From Staphylococcus pseudintermedius (GTDB lineage: Bacteria > Bacillota > Bacilli > Staphylococcales > Staphylococcaceae), in NCBI RefSeq assembly GCF_001792775.2, contig NZ_MLGE02000014.1, positions 1 to 64,000 of the forward strand: a stretch of DNA of 64,000 bases. The letters are read 5' to 3'. Both the position numbers and the translations under genes were made by a program. Positions 34,401 through 43,092 of this stretch are shown here, piece by piece. Each line of letters begins with the position of its first letter. Positions within the stretch are counted from its first letter, which is position 1. Under the pieces are notes generated by a model. It was not told where the DNA came from. It worked only from the letters and a program-made list of their open reading frames with translations, and did not search any database.

Positions 34401-34579
34401 GTTTCAGAAGTGGCACCCGGCATCGGTGTTGTAATCGTCAACATCGGTGGTTCAGTATCAGGCAACAATTCTAACCTCATTTTAAAACTTGCATAGACGC
34501 CTCCGAGTATGACAAGGAATACCATCAATAAAATGGCAAACTTGTTCGATAACGAGAAATCGATTAATTTTTTAACCAC
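31427..34579 (-). CDS. RND-family efflux transporter permease (AcrB-like)
   Basis: 1050 residues with the AcrB layout: TM1, a ~300-residue periplasmic-type domain, TM2-6, TM7, a second large external domain, TM8-12. TM4 keeps the proton-relay aspartates (GRVIDDSIVVIENIYRR). GTG start at 34579 with GGGAGAG upstream. In Gram-positives there is no outer-membrane partner; the S. aureus relative lies beside femX, as here. The first external domain has a low-complexity Q/S/G/A insert (~260-285). Cargo unknown. Confidence 0.93.
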   Translation of the reverse strand: MVKKLIDFSLSNKFAILLMVFLVILGGVYASFKMRLELLPDTEPPMLTITTPMPGATSETVMKEISDPIDEEIRGMAGVTSVKTQSLSNASMVTVNFDESTDMDKAEQDIEKALKKVGLPDEAQTSDIKRNSMNAFPVVAYSILHDKDDVKVSTKAVKEQLIPKLQMIDGVQRATVNGQIERKVTIKFDDAKLQKAGLNAKQVSDYIEGATKESPLGLFQFGDTEKSVVVDGQYASVDALKNMQIPLALASQSSGNSAQEQQDGGASERGRATSGQVSLNNPQSAQAVALSDLAEVKLSDERESISRTNGQDAVDVQIVKTQGANTVAVANDVNQTIQDFVKAHPELKSVKIMDTSKPIKDSLNTMIEKALLGSIVAVIVIMLFLRNVRMTAISIVSIPLSLLIAMVALKLTDVSLNILTLGALTVAIGRVIDDSIVVIENIYRRLSRQDESLSGDGLIVSATKEVFIPIMSSTLVTIVVFAPLAFVTGSVGEMFRPFAYAITFSLLASLLVSITIVPVLGSIFFKHGLKRKPKSELGTVGRGYRKVLNWSLNHKWTVIILSTVILIGSIALGSMKIGTSFISTGEDKFMALTYTPKPGETKQKVLSHAEEVEKYLLGNQHVRHVQYSVGGASPVDPTGSTNNMALMVEYDSDTPNFDQEPERVLKHIKTYHHDGEWKNLDMGTGATSNTLNVEVTGPSTAAIEGTVKAIQQKMSQVPGLTNVKSDLTETYQQYEVKVNPNEAAKTGMTAGQLAMMLNQNIPDMTVSKVKDQNQTYDVVVQQEKDTDWTKEKLENTPIPSPTGDNRKLSDIATLKTTSTPNALVKKGGDYVSTVSATISGEDVGSISQKVMKQLNELDKPSDVHTSLGGTNEDIQEAFSQLMIAMLAAIIIVYLVLVLTFKGALAPFTILFALPYTVIGVVLALIITGETLSVPSMIGLLMLIGIVVTNAIVLIDRVITNEKAGLPMKEALLEAGGTRIRPILMTAIATIGALIPLLFGQDSSVLISKGLAATVIGGLLSSTLLTLIVVPVIYEILFTLKAKLTRRKKKA

Positions 34580-34797
34580 ACGTATCTCTCCCTTTGAAAT
34601 GACTTTGCTACATCATTATTTCAGTTCGTAAAAATGTAACCTTTCCATTGAATATATATGATACAACGACACGTTTCGTTCTATCACACTTAAAAGGTGA
34701 CACGAATAAGCACCTACGAGATATGTAAATGCATAACGTCCCACCTTCTCTGTTTTCCTTTGTTGTACACTTTGGAATTACACCACGTTTAACTTAT

Positions 34798-36078
34798 TTA
34801 TGCGTTCTTTTGTCCTTTACGTTGTTGTATCGATTTGATTTGACGCACCAATTTAATTTTAAATTGTGTCAATTGCGGTTTAAATTGTTCGACCGCTTTA
34901 TACACAATAGGGTTGAGTACATAGTCAAATTCCCCAATTTTCTCGCTCAAACGTGTACCCCATGCCTTTTTAAACGCCCACAAACCGTAATGACTTGAAT
35001 CTTTGTCTGGATTATGATCTGTCCCTCCAAAATCATAAGTCGTCGCACCTTTTTCACGCGCAAATTGCATCATTTTAAACTGCATGTGATGGTTGGGTAA
35101 AAAGTCACGATAATGGTTAGATGAAGCACCGTAAAGATAATACGCTTTGTGGCCCGCAAACATCAGTAATGCCCCTGATAAATAAATGCCCTCTGGATGC
35201 GTCCGTTCAAGTTGTGTCATATCGTCAATGAGTGCTTGGTTTTTATTCATTTTTTGCACTGCATCTTTTAACTTATTTTGAACTTTTTTATTGTTTTGAT
35301 CTTTTTCGGCTAACGTATCCATTTCAGTTTGTAAGTGTTGTTGTTCTACCTTTAACTCGGCTAAGACAGGTGTCGGTTCAAGTTTCACTAAGAACAATTC
35401 CGCGTCACCGTCGGGATGAAGCGCATCATAAATCGTTTCAAAATAAGAAACATCACGTGTTAAGAAGCCATCACGCTCACCTGTTTCTTTCATTAAATCC
35501 GCAAATATTTTCAAGTCTTCGCGACCTTTACGTTCCACTTTCGTTCCACGCTTCAATGCCAGTCTCACTTTTGAGCGATTGCGGTTTTCAAAGCTTTGAA
35601 TTAACGCTTCATCTGACTGATTAATTGGGGTAATCATCGTCATACGTGGTTGAATGTAATCTTTAGCCAAGCCCTCTTTAAACCCTTTATGTTTGAAGCC
35701 CATTTTTAATAAATCTTGTACAACTGTCATCCCTTGATCAACTTCTACATCTGGGTCAATTTTAATCGTGTACGCTTTTTCACTTTGAGCAACTTGAATC
35801 GCTTCGGATAGTAACGCCTTCACCGCGACGGTATTCGTATAATCCACAACGAAACCGCGTGAAGCATAACAAAGCGTAAAAGGTGTGCGAGGAATCTTTT
35901 TAAAGAGTAATTGTCCCACACCTTTCAACTCACCGTTTTCTCCTACAGCAATACGTTTCGCATACCAACCTGTTAATTTTTTCGTATCGCCCCATTTTGT
36001 CAATTGTAGTAAATCACCATTCGGATGCGCTTTAACAAATGCATCATGTTCTTGATCGGTTATATTCATGCGTTTCAT
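34798..36078 (-). CDS. femX: Lipid II:glycine glycyltransferase FemX
   Basis: Adds the first glycine of the pentaglycine cross-bridge to lipid II using glycyl-tRNA; essential in S. aureus, where it is also called fmhB. 426 residues, FemABX fold of two GNAT-like domains with a helical-arm coiled coil at ~235-300 (LAELKVEQQHLQTEMDTLAE). N-terminus (NITDQEHDAFVKAHPNGD) and the LPNHHMQFKMM and FGGTDHNPDKDSSHYGLW segments are as remembered for FemX rather than FemA or FemB. Same neighbour (RND pump) as in S. aureus. Confidence 0.94.
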   Translation of the reverse strand: MKRMNITDQEHDAFVKAHPNGDLLQLTKWGDTKKLTGWYAKRIAVGENGELKGVGQLLFKKIPRTPFTLCYASRGFVVDYTNTVAVKALLSEAIQVAQSEKAYTIKIDPDVEVDQGMTVVQDLLKMGFKHKGFKEGLAKDYIQPRMTMITPINQSDEALIQSFENRNRSKVRLALKRGTKVERKGREDLKIFADLMKETGERDGFLTRDVSYFETIYDALHPDGDAELFLVKLEPTPVLAELKVEQQHLQTEMDTLAEKDQNNKKVQNKLKDAVQKMNKNQALIDDMTQLERTHPEGIYLSGALLMFAGHKAYYLYGASSNHYRDFLPNHHMQFKMMQFAREKGATTYDFGGTDHNPDKDSSHYGLWAFKKAWGTRLSEKIGEFDYVLNPIVYKAVEQFKPQLTQFKIKLVRQIKSIQQRKGQKNA

Positions 36079-36194
36079 TTCTCGTTTAAAACTCCTTTTA
36101 GTTATCGTCTACTCTTATTTTCTAGTATAATCAATGACACATCCGATTGAAACGTTACAGAACAGATGTATTAATCCAAACTGGAGGTCTCGTT

Positions 36195-36449
36195 ATGCGT
36201 CAATTGATTTTACTCTTACTCTCTATCATTAATATCATCTTTATCGTTTACACATTTGTATTTCATATCGGTATCGACTACTTAAGTTTACGCATTATCT
36301 TTGTCGCGTTTTCATTAGTTGTTGGGATATACAGTGTGCTACTCCATGAAACGAAACAACAACTCTTGCTATCAGTCATAGAAGCCATCATTGCACTGTT
36401 GCATATTGTGCTCATCATTAGTGCCGTATACAGCGTTGTTTATGCGTGA
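36195..36449 (+). CDS. Small three-span membrane protein
   Basis: 84 residues from the ATG at 36195 (CTGGAGG 7 nt upstream); an in-frame ATG 16 codons earlier would read through that site. Nearly all hydrophobic, about three spans. Divergent from femX; its last 10 bases overlap the 3' end of the convergent VOC gene. Function unknown. Confidence 0.65.
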   Translation: MRQLILLLLSIINIIFIVYTFVFHIGIDYLSLRIIFVAFSLVVGIYSVLLHETKQQLLLSVIEAIIALLHIVLIISAVYSVVYA

Positions 36450-37207
36450 GGTGGAATAAACTGATATCTTGCGCCTCTTGTACGAAAAGCGATAGGTGCA
36501 TCAATGGTTTGATCGATAAATTGAACAGCTTCTATGCCGTCTTCTTTATCTTCCATCACTTTAAACTTGATTTTTTTCGCAGGGGTTTGGAGGATTGTGT
36601 AGCGGTCTGAAGATTCAACTTCTTCCATATCAAACCATTGCTTCCAATGATCCACCATTGTTTGGCGTTGATATGTATTGACTGTAATCATATCTAAAGT
36701 CAAATGCTGATGAAAATGCTCTTGTAAATCAGCTTCTCGTGTTTCATCTGACGCGTGCCACTCTATAAAAAAGGGCATGATTACATCGAACTGATGGTTG
36801 GCTACATACAACAGTCGCCATTGAATCGTTTGTCCCTTTTTATTCTCTCTCGTCATTTCAACCGGCCCTACCGTTTCAAGCCCTCGCGCTTCAAATTGTA
36901 CTTTTAATTGTTCAATATCGTGCGTTCTAAAACAAATCTTTTTAAATCCTTGTCGATAACCATTTTCCATAATCGACGTCGCAAACGAGTGCTTACCGAC
37001 ATCTGTTTTAGACTGTTGTTTCATTTTCCCTTGATGATATATATCTATCAATTCAATATAAGATAAATCGATTTGGACGAGACGATTATAAGTCCCTAAA
37101 TTTTCATGTTGACCACCTGATTGAATTTCCAAATATTTCCCAGGAAACTCGAACTGATTTAATCCATCAATGTAATGAATCACGTGATCAAATTCTATAT
37201 CTATCAT
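36440..37207 (-). CDS. VOC-family (glyoxalase-like) protein
   Basis: 255 residues with two VOC-like halves: FDHVIHYIDGL at the N-terminus and a second metal-ligand-bearing region near 150-200. Matches the Glyoxalase_3-like branch common in Firmicutes. The fold binds a divalent metal; the substrate is unknown. Stops overlap tail-to-tail with the small membrane protein gene. Confidence 0.8.
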   Translation of the reverse strand: MIDIEFDHVIHYIDGLNQFEFPGKYLEIQSGGQHENLGTYNRLVQIDLSYIELIDIYHQGKMKQQSKTDVGKHSFATSIMENGYRQGFKKICFRTHDIEQLKVQFEARGLETVGPVEMTRENKKGQTIQWRLLYVANHQFDVIMPFFIEWHASDETREADLQEHFHQHLTLDMITVNTYQRQTMVDHWKQWFDMEEVESSDRYTILQTPAKKIKFKVMEDKEDGIEAVQFIDQTIDAPIAFRTRGARYQFIPPHA

Positions 37208-37380
37208 TTATGCGCTCACTCCCAATTCTCATGCCATAATATTATTTTACCAAATATTTGTTGTGAAATCTCGATATAACACGCACTGCATTTTTGCTTT
37301 GACAAGCAGGCATTTATCCAACAACTTTCACATGAAGTGTTATAATATGCTTTAAGAACCTATTCAGAAAGGAGTCTCGT

Positions 37381-37827
37381 ATGGAACCTTCAATATTATT
37401 TGATCATTTCACCAAGCTTTACCGTCCCTATATTAAACTCGTCCACCCATTACTTGATGAACACCAACTCTACCCCGCACAATGGTTAGTGATGAAAGAT
37501 ATCGCAATCAATCCTGGTACAACACTCGTTCAAATTTCAAAACGCCGTTCGATTGAAAAACCGACGACGCGAAAAATTTTAAAAGCGTTAGATGCACAAG
37601 GTTGGTTATTGATTCGCCCAGGTGAAATGGATAAGCGAGAAAAGCATCTCTATTTATCTGAATCCGGTCAAGCGATCCATCAAAAGTTAAAGTTACAGAT
37701 TGGCCAACTTCAGCAACAAGTAATCGAGCCGCTCCAACTTTCGGACGATGAGATTGCACGTGCAACAGATATTTTAGAACAGTTGTATCAGTCGTTACTC
37801 GCACAACTTCAAAATGATGAAATGTAA
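37381..37827 (+). CDS. MarR-family transcriptional regulator
   Basis: 148 residues. Winged helix: helix-turn-helix TLVQISKRRSIEKPTTRKI (~45-63) and wing LLIRPGEMDKREKHLYLS with the D-x-R-x3 pattern of MarR. AAAGGAG before ATG 37381; a TATAAT near 37340 can act as -10. Ligand and targets unknown; the neighbouring VOC gene is divergent and could be a target. Confidence 0.88.
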   Translation: MEPSILFDHFTKLYRPYIKLVHPLLDEHQLYPAQWLVMKDIAINPGTTLVQISKRRSIEKPTTRKILKALDAQGWLLIRPGEMDKREKHLYLSESGQAIHQKLKLQIGQLQQQVIEPLQLSDDEIARATDILEQLYQSLLAQLQNDEM

Positions 37828-37848
37828 CATGACTTTGGAATGAGATAC

Positions 37849-38038
37849 AAAAATTTTTGATGCTATTGATGCAGAATTCTTGTTAAACTTGCCCTCATTA
37901 TTGAATTCAAGAAGTGACTGCTAGCCGTATACACGGATCCCCACAGGAGTCTCAGCCTTCCGGGCAATCTCACATTAAATCCAGGAAAGTAAGGGCAAGT
38001 TGATGAAATCATGAAAAACAATAGCATCAATTTTTTTG
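37849..38038. repeat. Long-hairpin intergenic element (copy B)
   Basis: The left arm (TTTTTGATGCTATTGATGC, then AAACTTGCCCTC) is the imperfect reverse complement of the right arm (GGGCAAGTTGATG, then CAATAGCATCAA). The loop contains the 61-base core 37909-37969 shared with 22652-22712. With a T-run at its right edge it may also terminate the MarR transcript. The remainder of the gap up to 38322 has a further short hairpin near 38100 and an AT-rich promoter-like stretch with TATACT before the nuclease gene. Confidence 0.7.
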
Positions 38039-38322
38039 TCTTATTCATCCTCATTTTCGATGAGTTGATTAGTATAAAGTAAAAACAAAAAAGTAGCTAG
38101 CTATCGGGTAAACTTGATGTCTCAGCTTTTTTCAACAGCTTAGATGATGTCATACCCTTTCTTTTTTTGCTGTTTATCGAAAATCGTCATTATTTTAACC
38201 CCTCAACGCCATCGTCTTTTCACGCTATTGTCTTTTTTATCAATTCATCAAATTTTTACAATATTGTTATAGTTGTTTTGGTATACTTAACGCGTAAACA
38301 ATATTTTTAAGGAGGCAATCTA

Positions 38323-40194
38323 TTGAAAAGCAAATTAATAACTTCAACTTTAGTTTTAGGTCTTCTCACGACAGGCTCAATTTTCCAAGATTTGGCTGCA
38401 CAAGCTGAAACGACATCCTCAACACAGATTCATGATATTCAAGGTGCGGGTCATACATCACCTTTGAAAGATCAACGCGTTGAAAAAGTACCAGGTATTG
38501 TGACTTATATTTATAAGGCCAACAACTCCTATTATTTCCATCTCCAAACACCAGACGCGCAAAAAGACAACAATCCTGCAACTTCTGAAGGCATTATCGT
38601 CTTTGCCGGTAAAGAGAAACCTAACGTTAAAGTCGGTGATCTGATTCAAGTTTCAGGTACGGTCCGCGAATATGCGATTGAAGGTTACGCGGAAAAACAA
38701 CAAACAGATTTACCATTGACTGAAATTGATGCACGTCCAGATCAAGCGGGCCAAATCACCGTTCAAAAAACGCATCAACCTTTACCTCAACCGGTAAAAA
38801 TCAAAAAAATCCCGCAACAAATCGCTTCTCCTCAACATTTTTCTGTTTTCAAACCGGATACATATGCAGTTGATTTTTGGGAAGCTTTAGAAGGCATGCG
38901 TGTAGAGTTTGGCGATGTCCGCAGTGTAGGTCCTCAAGACCACGGCGAAGTGTTTACAGTGCTGAATCAAAATCGTCGAGAAACGAAAAATGGTGGTATA
39001 TTATTAAAACCTGATAATGCCAATGGTCAACGTATTGCCTTTAAAATGAATGATGACAACAAGCGCGCACAAGATTTTAACATTGTGACGGGGGATCGCT
39101 TCAAAGGGCCTTTAATTGGTTATGTGAACTACGGTTTTCAAAATTATAAAGTCAATATCGATTTAAAAGAGATGCAACAAGCGTATGTTAAAGGGAAAGC
39201 ACAACCTAAAGGAACGACATTGAAACCATCCGAAAATAAACTGACTGTAGCATCATACAACTTAGAAAACTTTTCAAATGACGTTAAAAGTTCAAGTGAT
39301 GATAAGGCACAGAAGCTCGCAAATGGTATCGTTAGCCATATGAAACAACCTGACATTGTCGGCGTCACAGAGGTTCAAGATAACAACGGACCGAATAAAG
39401 GCAGTTCTGATGCCTCTGCTTCATATAAACGTCTCATTCAAGCTATTAAAGATGCTGGTGGTCCGACATATCGTTATGTCAATATCGATCCCGAAAACAA
39501 TGTAGATGGCGGTCAACCTGAAGCTAATATTCGTGTCGGCTTTTTATACAATCCTGAGCGCGTAACATTTAATGACCACATTCCAGCGGGTGATGCCACA
39601 ACGAGCGTCGCGTATGAAAACAACCAACTTACACGAAATCCCGGTCGTATCGCTCCTCAAGATCCTGCTTTTGAAGATGTACGTAAATCATTAGCTGCTC
39701 AATTTGACTTTAAAGGTCAACAAGTCATTGCGATTGCTAACCATTGGAAATCAAAACGTGGAGATGATGGTTTATTCGGCAGTCATCAACCGGTTCGATT
39801 AACTTCCGAACCACAACGCGTAGAAATCGCACATCGTATTGGTGAATTTACAGCGCAAGTTCAACAACAAAACCCTAACGCCGCCATTATTTCAGTAGGC
39901 GATTATAATGATTTCCAATGGTCAAAACCACTTAAAACTTTTGAGTCATATGGTTTAACGAACAAGGTAAAAGATGTACCTAAAAACAAGCGCTATTCAT
40001 ATGTCTATCAAGGTAATACGCAAACGCTCGATCACATTTTAGTATCGGAACATTTAAAACGCCAGACGAAACTTGATATGATTCACGTAAATAGCGACTT
40101 CACTGATATGGCTGGCCGTGCAAGTGATCACGACCCAATCCTCGCTCAAATTGACTTTACTAAGCAAATTAACAAGCAGAAAAAACAGAAGTAA
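38323..40194 (+). CDS. Secreted endonuclease/exonuclease/phosphatase-family nuclease
   Basis: 623 residues from a TTG with AAGGAGG upstream. Signal peptide 1-~29 (KSKLITSTLVLGLLTTGS, cleavage after AQA). Residues ~40-290 hold an OB-like region (KVGDLIQVSGTVREY) as in YhcR/ExeM-type nucleases. The ~305-610 EEP domain has TVASYNLENFS, GVTEVQDNNG (metal-binding E), ANHWKSKRGD, VGDYNDFQW and the terminal SDHDP. It lacks an LPXTG anchor; the tail is lysine-rich. Probably an extracellular DNase; role in nutrient gain or escape from DNA nets is inference. Confidence 0.88.
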   Translation: MKSKLITSTLVLGLLTTGSIFQDLAAQAETTSSTQIHDIQGAGHTSPLKDQRVEKVPGIVTYIYKANNSYYFHLQTPDAQKDNNPATSEGIIVFAGKEKPNVKVGDLIQVSGTVREYAIEGYAEKQQTDLPLTEIDARPDQAGQITVQKTHQPLPQPVKIKKIPQQIASPQHFSVFKPDTYAVDFWEALEGMRVEFGDVRSVGPQDHGEVFTVLNQNRRETKNGGILLKPDNANGQRIAFKMNDDNKRAQDFNIVTGDRFKGPLIGYVNYGFQNYKVNIDLKEMQQAYVKGKAQPKGTTLKPSENKLTVASYNLENFSNDVKSSSDDKAQKLANGIVSHMKQPDIVGVTEVQDNNGPNKGSSDASASYKRLIQAIKDAGGPTYRYVNIDPENNVDGGQPEANIRVGFLYNPERVTFNDHIPAGDATTSVAYENNQLTRNPGRIAPQDPAFEDVRKSLAAQFDFKGQQVIAIANHWKSKRGDDGLFGSHQPVRLTSEPQRVEIAHRIGEFTAQVQQQNPNAAIISVGDYNDFQWSKPLKTFESYGLTNKVKDVPKNKRYSYVYQGNTQTLDHILVSEHLKRQTKLDMIHVNSDFTDMAGRASDHDPILAQIDFTKQINKQKKQK

Positions 40195-40203
40195 CCATTG
40201 ATG

Positions 40204-40241
40204 CAAAAAAAGCTGGGACGATGAAATTCCCAGCTTTTTCT
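40204..40241. terminator. Bidirectional terminator
   Basis: AAAAAGCTGGGA ... TCCCAGCTTTTT, a near-perfect stem with A/T runs on both sides, between the convergent nuclease gene and moaA. Confidence 0.9.
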
Positions 40242-40267
40242 ACTTATATCAACGGATGTTCTAAAGT

Positions 40268-41290
40268 TTATCCACCTATATAATTCATATTAATCTTCTT
40301 CTGCTGTCTCTTTGCTACTGTTTCTGCTGTTCGTTCATCAGAATAACGATCGTCGCGAATATGCCACAATGCTTTCAATTGTGACAAAATTTCGGCATCA
40401 TCCATCCCACTTCTCAATAGCCCTCGAATATCAAAGCCGCTTCCGGTACTGAATAAGCAACCATAAAATTTACCATCTGAGGATAGACGTGCTCGCGTAC
40501 AGCTCGAACAAAATGAATCCGATACACTTGTAATCAGTCCAAACTGAGCTTGACTTCCGACATGGCGATAATATTGTGCGACTTCACCATAATATTTTGG
40601 AGATACCGGTTCGATGTCAAATTCACTCGCAATCATCGCCAACATCTCATCTTTAGTGACAACTTTACTAAAATCCCAACCGTTATCATTACCCACATCC
40701 ATAAATTCAATAAAGCGAATCGTGACGGCTTTATCTTTAAAATAACGGACCATTGGCAAAATTTGATGATCGTTGACACCTTTTTGAACGACAACGTTAA
40801 TTTTAACTTTCAAACCAATACTGATGGCATAATCGATTTGTTCAAGCACTGTCGTCGCCTTAATATCACGGTTGTTAATCGCTTGAAATACACGATCTTC
40901 AATTGCATCTAAACTGACATTAATGCGACGTAACCCAGCATCATACAGTTTTTGACCGTGCTTTTTCAATAATAAGCCATTCGTCGTCAATCCTATATCT
41001 TCAATGCCTTCAATCTGTGTAATTTGGGCGATTAATTGATGGAGGTCACGACGTAGTAGCGGTTCACCACCCGTAATCCTCACTTTTTTAACACCTAATT
41101 GTGCATATAACTTTGTGATACGTACAATTTCTTCAAAAGATAACAATTGATTTTTCGGCAAAAATACATAATCGTCACCGAAAATTTCTTTTGGCATGCA
41201 ATAATCGCAACGAAAATTACATCTATCAGTTACGGAAATGCGCAAATCGCGAATGGGTCTGCCCAATTTATCTAGTATTTGGTCTGCCAT
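40268..41290 (-). CDS. moaA: GTP 3',8-cyclase MoaA
   Basis: Radical-SAM enzyme starting molybdenum-cofactor synthesis from GTP. 340 residues; SAM cluster C24, C28, C31 (CNFRCDYC); GGEPLL; second cluster C261, C264, C278 (CSSC...C); C-terminal GG. Last gene of the minus-strand Moco run moeA-mobB-moaE-moaD-mobA-moaA, 16 nt after mobA. Confidence 0.97.
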   Translation of the reverse strand: MADQILDKLGRPIRDLRISVTDRCNFRCDYCMPKEIFGDDYVFLPKNQLLSFEEIVRITKLYAQLGVKKVRITGGEPLLRRDLHQLIAQITQIEGIEDIGLTTNGLLLKKHGQKLYDAGLRRINVSLDAIEDRVFQAINNRDIKATTVLEQIDYAISIGLKVKINVVVQKGVNDHQILPMVRYFKDKAVTIRFIEFMDVGNDNGWDFSKVVTKDEMLAMIASEFDIEPVSPKYYGEVAQYYRHVGSQAQFGLITSVSDSFCSSCTRARLSSDGKFYGCLFSTGSGFDIRGLLRSGMDDAEILSQLKALWHIRDDRYSDERTAETVAKRQQKKINMNYIGG

Positions 41291-41306
41291 ATTGCGCCTC
41301 CTTTTC

Positions 41307-41912
41307 TTATTTCGCTAGTTCTGCTTCTAATGCTGCCAAATCTTGTTGATAATTCACATTTTGATACCAATAGCGCGGACTCCCAATCGTATTCGCCTCT
41401 AACCAATCTGTTGATACTTGATCATACACATGTTTCATACTCAGATCATCCGACTGTAAAACATTTTCAATAATAGGCAACACACGTTTATGATAAAAAG
41501 CAATGGTCGGTATCGGACGTGCATCATCCATAAAACCGGCGATGTCTAAATGTTCTTCAATGAGATTTGCAACCATAAACTGATACAGATGGCTGATTGC
41601 TTTTTGTGTGACCATCGGCGTATCAACAGAAATGACAAAATAAAGATCCTCATCTGTATCACGGGACATCACACTATAAATACCGGCGAGTGGTCCTTTA
41701 TCTCGGTGTTTCGGTTCATCTACAACGACCGTGTCATGTTGAAATTGAGAAAATAGTTGTTCATTCGTACTAATTAAAATCTCATTGAACATGTTCGTCG
41801 CTTGTAACGTTTGGACAAGTTTATGATAAAACGTCGTCCCATTAATTTTCGCAAATGCTTTCGGTGAGCCAAATCTCTCTGAATGCCCACCTGCGAGTAT
41901 AATAGCTTTCAT
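41307..41912 (-). CDS. mobA: Molybdenum cofactor guanylyltransferase MobA
   Basis: Transfers GMP to Mo-molybdopterin. 201 residues; nucleotide motif [18 protein letters not shown] (6-23), [10 protein letters not shown] and SVDTPMV. 9 nt after moaD. Confidence 0.95.
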   Translation of the reverse strand: MKAIILAGGHSERFGSPKAFAKINGTTFYHKLVQTLQATNMFNEILISTNEQLFSQFQHDTVVVDEPKHRDKGPLAGIYSVMSRDTDEDLYFVISVDTPMVTQKAISHLYQFMVANLIEEHLDIAGFMDDARPIPTIAFYHKRVLPIIENVLQSDDLSMKHVYDQVSTDWLEANTIGSPRYWYQNVNYQQDLAALEAELAK

Positions 41913-41921
41913 GACTAATGT

Positions 41922-42155
41922 TTAACCTCCACTGACTGGCGGAATCAGTGCAACCACGTCGTATGGCTGAATGAGATCTTCCGCGCGTGCAAACTCTTCA
42001 TTGATTGCAACTTGAAATTTTTTCCCTTGAATGACGGGATAGGTTTGGTATAAAAGTGTTGTTAAATCAGCAACAGGCACCGCATAATCAAAATGAAATA
42101 CATCTTCTGAGCGATTCACAAGTTCTTTAATTTCTGCAAAGTATAACACCTTCAC
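41922..42155 (-). CDS. moaD: Molybdopterin synthase small subunit MoaD
   Basis: Ubiquitin-fold sulfur carrier, 77 residues, ending in PPVSGG, whose terminal glycine is thiocarboxylated by MoeB. GTG start at 42155 overlaps the moaE stop by 4 nt (GTGA). Confidence 0.96.
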   Translation of the reverse strand: MKVLYFAEIKELVNRSEDVFHFDYAVPVADLTTLLYQTYPVIQGKKFQVAINEEFARAEDLIQPYDVVALIPPVSGG

Positions 42156-42610
42156 GTTGAAAGTCCTCCTTTATTGACAGCATCGTCGTGATAACCACGT
42201 TGATGACCTTGCCATTCTGCGCCATCTTCCCAAATTTCTTTTTTCCAAATTGGGACGACCTCTTTAATCCGTTCAATCGCATATTCATTTGCAGCATAGG
42301 CATCTTTACGGTGAGGTGATGATACGCTAATACAAACTGCAATATCAGAAATTTGAAGCGCACCAATACGATGACCTATCGCAATGATGGTACCAGGCCA
42401 ACGCTCCGTTATTTCATCACCAATTTGCGCTAGTTTCTTTTCAGCCATAGGAACATACGCTTCATATTCTAAATACTCTGTGCGGACACCTTTCGTCCAT
42501 TCACGGACATGCCCTGTAAACACAACCACCGCGCCTTGTTTTTCATTTAATGTGTATGCGCGGTATTTTTCTGGTTCTAACGGTTGTGTTGTCACTTCAA
42601 ATTGTTTCAA
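42152..42610 (-). CDS. moaE: Molybdopterin synthase large subunit MoaE
   Basis: Converts cyclic pyranopterin monophosphate to molybdopterin with MoaD. 152 residues from the TTG at 42610 (MKQFEVTTQPL), with AAGG 9 nt upstream; the longer frame begins inside mobB and is not conserved. Motifs GAVVVFTGHVRE and SSPHRKDAY with the catalytic lysine in KKEIWEDG. Confidence 0.94.
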   Translation of the reverse strand: MKQFEVTTQPLEPEKYRAYTLNEKQGAVVVFTGHVREWTKGVRTEYLEYEAYVPMAEKKLAQIGDEITERWPGTIIAIGHRIGALQISDIAVCISVSSPHRKDAYAANEYAIERIKEVVPIWKKEIWEDGAEWQGHQRGYHDDAVNKGGLST

Positions 42611-42615
42611 CCCAA

Positions 42616-43092
42616 TCACCCTTCGTTCATTTCTATCCACTCAGTGAGCCACGCAAATAACGCATGCTCATCTGACGTTGTAGCATCTCTTTTAATTGCA
42701 AATTTCACATTCGACAACTGTTGAAGTTGCGCATATTCTGCTTCATTGCGATACACAATCACTTTATCGTAATGTTCATGTTTGTAACCTTCAACGAATA
42801 TGATACTTTTTTTAATGGTAACACATTCATCAATTAAAGTCCGTAACGGCATTTCATCAGCACTTTGGACACTTTCAATATACTGGTGGCCTTGCACAAT
42901 ACTTTGATCCGCTCCAGCATTAAAATGGCGCATATGATCCAAATGGTCAGCCGGCAACTTAATGTCCTCTCCAGTATGACCATGGTGTTTGATCGTTACC
43001 ACAGCATAGCCTAAACGTTTCACATATGCTACTAACTTTTCCATAAGCGTGGTTTTACCAACATCTTTAAACCCTACCACTTGTATAATCAT
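42616..43092 (-). CDS. mobB: Molybdopterin-guanine dinucleotide adaptor MobB
   Basis: 158-residue P-loop GTPase-like partner of MobA: Walker A GFKDVGKTT (7-15), the HHGHTGED metal/switch region and IIFVEGYKHE. Overlaps moeA by 4 nt. Confidence 0.95.
   Translation of the reverse strand: MIIQVVGFKDVGKTTLMEKLVAYVKRLGYAVVTIKHHGHTGEDIKLPADHLDHMRHFNAGADQSIVQGHQYIESVQSADEMPLRTLIDECVTIKKSIIFVEGYKHEHYDKVIVYRNEAEYAQLQQLSNVKFAIKRDATTSDEHALFAWLTEWIEMNEG

Noticed and set aside
37325..37345. MarR operator palindrome around ACTTTCACATGAAGT
   Set aside because: Only the outer four bases are symmetric; too weak to call.
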